From an uncultured Latescibacterota bacterium (GTDB taxonomy: Bacteria; Latescibacterota; UBA2968), in assembly GCA_951812755.1 (NCBI GenBank), contig OX638329.1, positions 5,278,522 through 5,342,521 on the forward strand: a stretch of DNA of 64,000 nt, given 5' to 3'. This document shows positions 59,295-64,000 of the stretch, in pieces. The notes beneath the pieces are model-generated. The model ran no database searches, was not told where the DNA came from, and saw nothing but the letters and a program-made list of their open reading frames with translations. Every line of letters starts with the position of its first letter. Within the stretch, counting starts at the first letter, position 1. A program made the translations under genes and the position numbers.

Positions 59295-60041
59295 ATGAAC
59301 CGACTTACAGATAAAACAGCTCTCGTAACAGGCGGGTCTCGCGGCATTGGCGAGGCCATTGCCCTGCGCCTTGCGCGCGAAGGGGCCAACGTCGCAGTAT
59401 GTGCCAGCCAAAGCACAGAAGCCGCAGAAGCCGTGGTCGAAAAAATCCGCGCACAAGGCCGAGAGGCAATAGCACGACAAACCGATGTATCCAATGCCGA
59501 ATCAGTTGAAGCCCTTGTCACGACAGTCCTCGACACCTGGGGCAAAATTGATATACTCGTCAACAATGCGGGTATCGCCCGCGACAATTTGCTGATGCGT
59601 ATGAAAGAAGACGAGTGGGATGCTGTCCTTGACGTCAATCTCAAAGGTGCGTACCATTGTATCAAAGCCGTCACCCGGCCCATGATGAGAGCGCGAACCG
59701 GTCGCATTATCAATGTCTCATCGGTCGTGGGTCTCATGGGCAATGCCGGGCAGATCAATTACGCCGCGTCCAAATCGGGCCTTATTGGCCTGACCAAATC
59801 GGTAGCCAGAGAATTAGCCAGCCGCAATATTACGGCCAACGCCATTGCGCCCGGATTTATTCCAACGGATATGACCGCCAAACTCAACCCTAAAATACAA
59901 GAACAATTAATCGCGCAGATTCCACTGGGCAAACTCGGCAGCTCCGAAGATGTCGCCGCTGCCGCAGCCTTTCTCGCCTCTGACGACGCAGCCTATATTA
60001 CCGGACAGGTTCTCGTTGTCGATGGCGGAATGGTGATGTAA
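59295..60041 (+). CDS. fabG: 3-oxoacyl-ACP reductase
   Basis: NADPH-dependent reduction in the elongation cycle. The 248 residues include VTGGSRGIGEAIA, NNAGIARDNLLMRM, INVSSVVGLMGNAGQ and catalytic YAASK, then the FabG-specific end YITGQVLVVDGGMVM. Confidence 0.96.
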   Translation: MNRLTDKTALVTGGSRGIGEAIALRLAREGANVAVCASQSTEAAEAVVEKIRAQGREAIARQTDVSNAESVEALVTTVLDTWGKIDILVNNAGIARDNLLMRMKEDEWDAVLDVNLKGAYHCIKAVTRPMMRARTGRIINVSSVVGLMGNAGQINYAASKSGLIGLTKSVARELASRNITANAIAPGFIPTDMTAKLNPKIQEQLIAQIPLGKLGSSEDVAAAAAFLASDDAAYITGQVLVVDGGMVM

Positions 60042-60075
60042 ATAATCACTACACACTACACACGGAGGGCTTCAC

Positions 60076-60315
60076 ATGACCGATGACATTCAACAAAAAG
60101 TTACAGACCTGATCGTTGACCAACTCGGCGTCGATGCCGATAGCGTCAATGCCGACGCCCATTTTATTGACGATCTGGGCGCAGACTCGCTCGACACAGT
60201 CGAACTGGTCATGGCTTTTGAAGAAGAATTTGACATGGAAATCTCCGACGAAGACGCCGAGAAGCTCGAAACAGTTGGCGATGCCATCGGATACTTAGAC
60301 GAACGTCTGGATTAA
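60076..60315 (+). CDS. acpP: Acyl carrier protein
   Basis: The 79-residue acidic ACP with the phosphopantetheine serine in [26 protein letters not shown] precedes the ATG. Central carrier for the neighbouring fab enzymes. Confidence 0.98.
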   Translation: MTDDIQQKVTDLIVDQLGVDADSVNADAHFIDDLGADSLDTVELVMAFEEEFDMEISDEDAEKLETVGDAIGYLDERLD

Positions 60316-60372
60316 TTCGGGAACTGGAGGCTGGAGACAGAAACAAATCTCAAGTCTCCAGGAGGTCATTTA

Positions 60373-61623
60373 GTGAACAGACAACGCAGAGTGGTCATCA
60401 CCGGCATGGGCGCACTTGCCCCCAATGGCAATACCACAGAAAGCTATTGGGAAGCATTGTGCAACGGACAAACAGGTGTTGGCCCCATAACAAAATTTGA
60501 CGCCACCGATTTCCGCGTGCAATTTGCTGCCGAAATCAAAAACTTTGATCCAGCGCACTTTGGCATTGACCGTCGAAGCCAGCGGCGCATGGATCTCTTT
60601 ACCCAATATGCCATTGCATCATCTGTTCAGGCCGTAGAAAATGCAGGCCTCGATATCAGTAATGAACAGGCCGAACGCATCGGGGTTGTATTTGGCTCGG
60701 GCATTGGCGGTATCCAAACCTTTGAGGATCAGCACGAAGCCTATCGCAAAGATGGTCCAAGACGCATCAGTCCGCTTTTTGTGCCCATGATGATCCCCGA
60801 TATGTCCGCAGGTCAAGTATCCATTCACCTCGGTGCCAAAGGTCCCAATTATACCACTGTTACAGCTTGCGCTTCGGCAGCCCATGCCATTGGCAACGCA
60901 GCCCGCGAGATTTGGGACGACGAAGCCGATGTCATGATCACAGGGGGGGCAGAAGCCGCCATTACCCCGATGTCAGTCGGTGGATTTGCCTCGGCTCGGA
61001 CGCTTTCAACGCGCAACGACGCCCCAACGCAAGCCAGCCGTCCCTTTGACGCAGACCGAGATGGATTTGTAATTGGCGAAGGTGCTGGCGGGCTTGTCCT
61101 GGAAGAACTCGAACACGCAACACAACGAGGTGCCACTATTTATGCCGAAGTGGTAGGGACCGGTTACACTGGCGATGCCTATCACATTACCGGTATGGCA
61201 CCTGGTGGCGAGGGAGGTGCCCGTGCCATGTGCCGCGCTATGCTACAGGCACAGATCAATCCGGAAGACGTGTCTTACATCAACGCACACGGCACATCAA
61301 CACCCGTAGGCGATCCAGCAGAAACAGCCGCCATCAAATCCGTATTTGGCGACTATGCCAAAAAGCTCGCCGTCAGTTCCACAAAATCCATGACCGGACA
61401 TCTTCTGGGAGCTTCGGGGGCGATTGAAACCATCGCAGCAACCCTGGCGATTTACCACAATGTAATACCGCCTACGATCAACTATGAAACACCCGATCCA
61501 GAATGCGACCTCGATTATGTCCCCAACGAAGCCCGGGAAATACCCGTTGAAATAGCCATCAGCAACTCCTTTGGCTTTGGCGGTCACAACGCAGTCCTCA
61601 TCCTGCGTAAGTTTCGCAATTAA
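60373..61623 (+). CDS. fabF: 3-oxoacyl-ACP synthase II
   Basis: Elongating condensing enzyme. The 416 residues contain catalytic Cys in TVTACASAAHAIG, His in NAHGTSTPVGD, Lys/His in SSTKSMTGHLLGASG and the GFGGHN end. Start is GTG at 60373, preceded by GGAGGT. Confidence 0.97.
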   Translation: MNRQRRVVITGMGALAPNGNTTESYWEALCNGQTGVGPITKFDATDFRVQFAAEIKNFDPAHFGIDRRSQRRMDLFTQYAIASSVQAVENAGLDISNEQAERIGVVFGSGIGGIQTFEDQHEAYRKDGPRRISPLFVPMMIPDMSAGQVSIHLGAKGPNYTTVTACASAAHAIGNAAREIWDDEADVMITGGAEAAITPMSVGGFASARTLSTRNDAPTQASRPFDADRDGFVIGEGAGGLVLEELEHATQRGATIYAEVVGTGYTGDAYHITGMAPGGEGGARAMCRAMLQAQINPEDVSYINAHGTSTPVGDPAETAAIKSVFGDYAKKLAVSSTKSMTGHLLGASGAIETIAATLAIYHNVIPPTINYETPDPECDLDYVPNEAREIPVEIAISNSFGFGGHNAVLILRKFRN

Positions 61624-61634
61624 CGAGACCATAT

Positions 61635-62411
61635 ATGTTACGCGAATTGAGAGGGGGCGGTCTTATCCGACTCGGAACCGTCTTACAAACGATCAGACGC
61701 TGGTCCGCAGGCGTCAGAGTGCGTTCTCAAGAAGAGCTTCAACGCAAACTCGGTTATACCTTTTCCAATACCGCTTTGCTCGAACAAGCCCTTAAACATC
61801 GATCTCATGTTTACGTAACTCAAGAAGGCAGCATTGCTTCCAACGAACGCCTGGAATTTTTGGGCGATGCCGTGCTCGATCTCATTGTGACAGAATATCT
61901 CTACAATCGGTTTAAAAATAAAAGAGAAGGCGAACTCACGCAGATTAAGTCTCTGCTCGTCAGCAAGGTGGTCCTGGCCGAAAAAGGCCGCAAGATCCAG
62001 CTCGGAGAATATCTCTATTTGAGCAAAGAAGAAATCTCATCTGGCGGGCGCCAACGCACCTCGATTATCGGCGATGCTTTTGAAGCGCTCTTAGGTGCGA
62101 TTTACCTCGACGGCGGGCTTGAAGCTGCCCGCTCATTTGTCGAACGCGCAATTCTAACCAATGTTGACGAAATCCTCTCTGATGGTAACTATCTCAACTT
62201 CAAAAGCCTGCTTCTCGAACACACACAGAGTACAGGCAAGGGCCATCCGCGATATCAGCCCATATCCGAAGAAGGCCCAGATCACCGAAAAATTTTCTTT
62301 ATTGAAGTAACCCTCCAGGGCGATCGATTGGGCGAAGGACAGGGGCGCAGCAAAAAAGAAGCCCAACAGATGGCCGCAAAAGACGCGCTCAGACATCTGG
62401 GCCTACACTAA
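61635..62411 (+). CDS. rnc: Ribonuclease III
   Basis: Cleaves double-stranded RNA in rRNA maturation. The 258 residues include the signature NERLEFLGDAVLDLIV, the second metal-binding GDAFEALLGAIYLDGG and a C-terminal dsRNA-binding domain (GEGQGRSKKEAQQMAAKDAL). It has an unusual basic N-terminal extension of about 28 residues (MLRELRGGGLIRLGTVLQTI). The fabF-rnc order is common. Confidence 0.96.
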   Translation: MLRELRGGGLIRLGTVLQTIRRWSAGVRVRSQEELQRKLGYTFSNTALLEQALKHRSHVYVTQEGSIASNERLEFLGDAVLDLIVTEYLYNRFKNKREGELTQIKSLLVSKVVLAEKGRKIQLGEYLYLSKEEISSGGRQRTSIIGDAFEALLGAIYLDGGLEAARSFVERAILTNVDEILSDGNYLNFKSLLLEHTQSTGKGHPRYQPISEEGPDHRKIFFIEVTLQGDRLGEGQGRSKKEAQQMAAKDALRHLGLH

Positions 62412-62413
62412 CC

Positions 62414-63247
62414 GTGACACAATGCGATCCCCCCACATGGCGTTTCCTGAATACCCAACATGGAAACGCCTTTTTTAATATGGCAGTAGATGAAGCCCTC
62501 GTGCGTTCAACAGGTGCTCGGCCTGCATTTCGCGTTTATGGGTGGCAACCGCCCGCAGTCTCCTTTGGATATGCACAGCGCATCAGCCGCGAAGTCGATG
62601 CCCAAAAAGTTCGCGAGCGCGGTATCGACATTGTCCGTCGTCCCACCGGTGGCCGCGCTGTCTTGCACTGGAACGAACTGACTTATAGCGTTGTCTGTCC
62701 TGCCGATAACCCCGTGATGGGAGGCGATATCAACGAAGCCTATCGCAAAATCAGCGAGGGCCTTTTGGCGGGTATTCGCGCGCTCGGTGTTGATGCGACC
62801 TTTGAATCCCGCCGCCAAACACAGCCCTCACCGCGCGGCAAAGAACTCACCTCGCCCTGTTTTACCAGCACAGCACAATACGAAATCACATTCAAAGGTC
62901 GGAAACTCATCGGCAGTGCGCAACAGCGCATCGGCACAATGCTTTTGCAACACGGATCTCTCCTGCTTGGTCCAGAGCACAAACAAATCGCCGAACTGCT
63001 GCCCAGCGACAAACCCGGCCTGAAAAAGCGTTTTGCACGCGAACTCGACCGCCACACCACCTCGCTCTCTGAAGTCCTCGCATCCCCCATCGATTTCGAT
63101 ACGGCGGCCACAGCCATCCGGCAAGGCATTCAAAATACCTTTAACATCCAACTTATTGAAGCCACACTCAGCAAAACCGAAATCGCCGAAACCCAACGCC
63201 TCATCGCCGAGAAATACGCAACGCATGAATGGAACGACAAATATTGA
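62414..63247 (+). CDS. LipM-like octanoyltransferase / lipoate-protein ligase family
   Basis: A 277-residue protein of the LplA/LipB fold: FFNMAVDEALV, PAVSFGYAQR, VRRPTGGRAVLHWNELTYSV and the Cys-bearing SPCFTSTAQYEITFKGRKLIGSA. Length (277) and the Cys before the lysine segment fit LipM, which moves octanoyl from ACP to GcvH, and that would suit an operon with acpP. LplA is the alternative. The GTG start at 62414 is 2 nt after rnc. Confidence 0.85.
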   Translation: MTQCDPPTWRFLNTQHGNAFFNMAVDEALVRSTGARPAFRVYGWQPPAVSFGYAQRISREVDAQKVRERGIDIVRRPTGGRAVLHWNELTYSVVCPADNPVMGGDINEAYRKISEGLLAGIRALGVDATFESRRQTQPSPRGKELTSPCFTSTAQYEITFKGRKLIGSAQQRIGTMLLQHGSLLLGPEHKQIAELLPSDKPGLKKRFARELDRHTTSLSEVLASPIDFDTAATAIRQGIQNTFNIQLIEATLSKTEIAETQRLIAEKYATHEWNDKY

Positions 63248-63656
63248 CTCTTCAAAGATCTGGACCTCACATCCCCTGCGCGAAGAGCCTTTGGCAAAAT
63301 CTTTTTTACTCGTGCTCATCATCCTGAGCGTCGCGCTTATTGTCGGCGTGAGCTTTCAGAGCATCACCTTCGCCTTTCTTTCACTCGTATTGCTCACCGC
63401 GGCGATGTCCCGTTATTTTTTCATAACGCGCTATGCCCTCGACGATCGAGGTTTTACCATTTCACATATCGGTACGCGCAGGCAGTATTTGTGGACAAAT
63501 TTTCGCCGCGCCGCAATCCATCCCGACGGCATCTTCTTAAGTCCTTTTGTCAAACCGCATCGCCTCGACACCTTTCGAGGTCAATTCCTGCGCTCGAAAA
63601 ACCCCACTGAGATCTACCATGTCGTCCAAAAACACATCGATATTGACCCGGCTTAA
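63225..63656 (+). CDS. Small membrane protein with PH-like tail
   Basis: A 143-residue protein overlapping the previous gene by 23 nt. Two hydrophobic helices (FLLVLIILSVALIVGVSF and ITFAFLSLVLLTAAMS, residues about 25-60) are followed by a soluble part with ALDDRGFTISHIGTRRQYLW, similar in style to bacterial PH-like domains and to the protein at 2146. Function unknown. Confidence 0.7.
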   Translation: MNGTTNIDSSKIWTSHPLREEPLAKSFLLVLIILSVALIVGVSFQSITFAFLSLVLLTAAMSRYFFITRYALDDRGFTISHIGTRRQYLWTNFRRAAIHPDGIFLSPFVKPHRLDTFRGQFLRSKNPTEIYHVVQKHIDIDPA

Positions 63657-63972
63657 GAATTATTGCGCCCATGCCTTTGCCGTCTCTCCACCCGAAAGTG
63701 CTATCACTGAAGACGATGAAGTTCTCGCCGAAAAAGCCGCCGCCTTCATCGTGAGACGCAGACTCACAGCACCAGCTATTATGTTACTTGAAACCGGGCG
63801 ACCCTTTAACTATATTGGCAGCCAACTTTTGACTTTTTTATCGCCCTTCGTATCTATCATCTTTTCCTCAACAGCTGAGTTTGATCGCTTTACGCGCTTT
63901 CTGGAAAAGCGAGAAAGCATTCCCTGCCTCATTCGCCACATTGAAGCCCTGGAAAACAAAAACCATGGATAA
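63619..63972 (+). CDS. Hypothetical 117-aa protein
   Basis: Starts MSSKNTSILTRLKNYCAHAF and overlaps the previous gene by 38 nt. It contains EKAAAFIVRRRLTAPAIMLL, an aromatic patch NYIGSQLLTFLSPFVSIIF and FTRFLEKRESIPCLI. Proteins of this type occur in other phyla without an assigned function. Its stop overlaps the next ATG. Confidence 0.65.
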   Translation: MSSKNTSILTRLKNYCAHAFAVSPPESAITEDDEVLAEKAAAFIVRRRLTAPAIMLLETGRPFNYIGSQLLTFLSPFVSIIFSSTAEFDRFTRFLEKRESIPCLIRHIEALENKNHG

Positions 63973-64000
63973 ACTCGATGTCATAATCGCTACCGATTGC
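63965..64000 (+). CDS. Start of an unidentified gene
   Basis: Twelve codons (MDKLDVIIATDC) starting inside the end of the previous gene, cut by the window edge. Too short to assign. Confidence 0.5.
   Translation, partial: MDKLDVIIATDC

Overview
The window reads as a chromosomal piece of a Gram-negative bacterium of the FCB (Bacteroidetes/Chlorobi-like) superphylum, most likely a Latescibacterota-type lineage. The clues are a PorV/PorQ outer-membrane protein, a C-terminal type IX-like sorting domain, LolD-like ABC modules, and secreted proteins with paired EF-hand modules of the form DFxGDGxxxFxDFLxFxxxFG. The taxonomic call is inference from protein style only. No rRNA, tRNA or CRISPR array was seen.

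Region 1 (1-19826, all minus strand) is an aromatic amino-acid supra-operon read from a promoter at 19797-19826. In transcription order it holds a leader peptide, trpE, trpG, an ATPase/TOPRIM pair, trpD, a Gfo/Idh-type oxidoreductase, trpC, trpF, tyrS, an HMGL-like aldolase, trpB, trpA, chorismate mutase, DAHP synthase, tyrA, a stand-alone half of EPSP synthase, a 51-aa membrane peptide, aroE, ubiE/menG, a small membrane protein, argS and the start of aroK. The 34-aa leader peptide carries 2 Trp, 6 Tyr and 4 Phe codons and is followed by an intrinsic terminator, so the operon looks controlled by attenuation that senses all three aromatic amino acids.

Region 2 (19836-24866, minus) holds a LolD-like ATPase with an FtsX-like permease, a dolichol-phosphate-mannose-synthase-like glycosyltransferase, an RmlD-like reductase, a DUF255-type lipoprotein and a Trm112-like protein.

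Region 3 (25172-40542, plus) is a secretome block: a PorV-like barrel behind a structured leader, a PQQ-type sugar dehydrogenase with EF-hand pair, a degenerate M6-like protease with a sorting domain, a gluzincin/propeller/barrel protein, two DUF5683-like paralogues, two more HExxH metalloproteases with EF-hand pairs, and a D-aminoacylase. An IS3 transposase remnant lies near its end.

Region 4 (40555-50240) is accessory DNA: a RES/Xre toxin-antitoxin pair, a PCMT-like methyltransferase, an ankyrin protein, two DUF433/DUF5615 pairs (one toxin gene split by a short inverted-repeat element), an orphan ABC ATPase behind a sigma-54 promoter, a lipid-kinase-like protein, a 12-bp minisatellite, a second short mobile element, a GH3 hydrolase and an SDR.

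Region 5 (48793-55956, minus) encodes a fatty acyl-CoA reductase, a DHAP/G3P-type acyltransferase, an alkyl-DHAP-synthase-like flavoenzyme and, slightly further on, a DHRS7B-like SDR. Together these would form a peroxisome-like ether-lipid pathway. It diverges from Region 6 (56182-64000, plus): ndk, yceD, rpmF, fabH, fabD, fabG, acpP, fabF, rnc, a lipM-like gene and small membrane/hypothetical genes. plsX is missing from its usual place between rpmF and fabH.

Several dispersed repeat families occur between genes, and some have been captured into coding sequence as a signal peptide, a protein N-terminus and a protein C-terminus.
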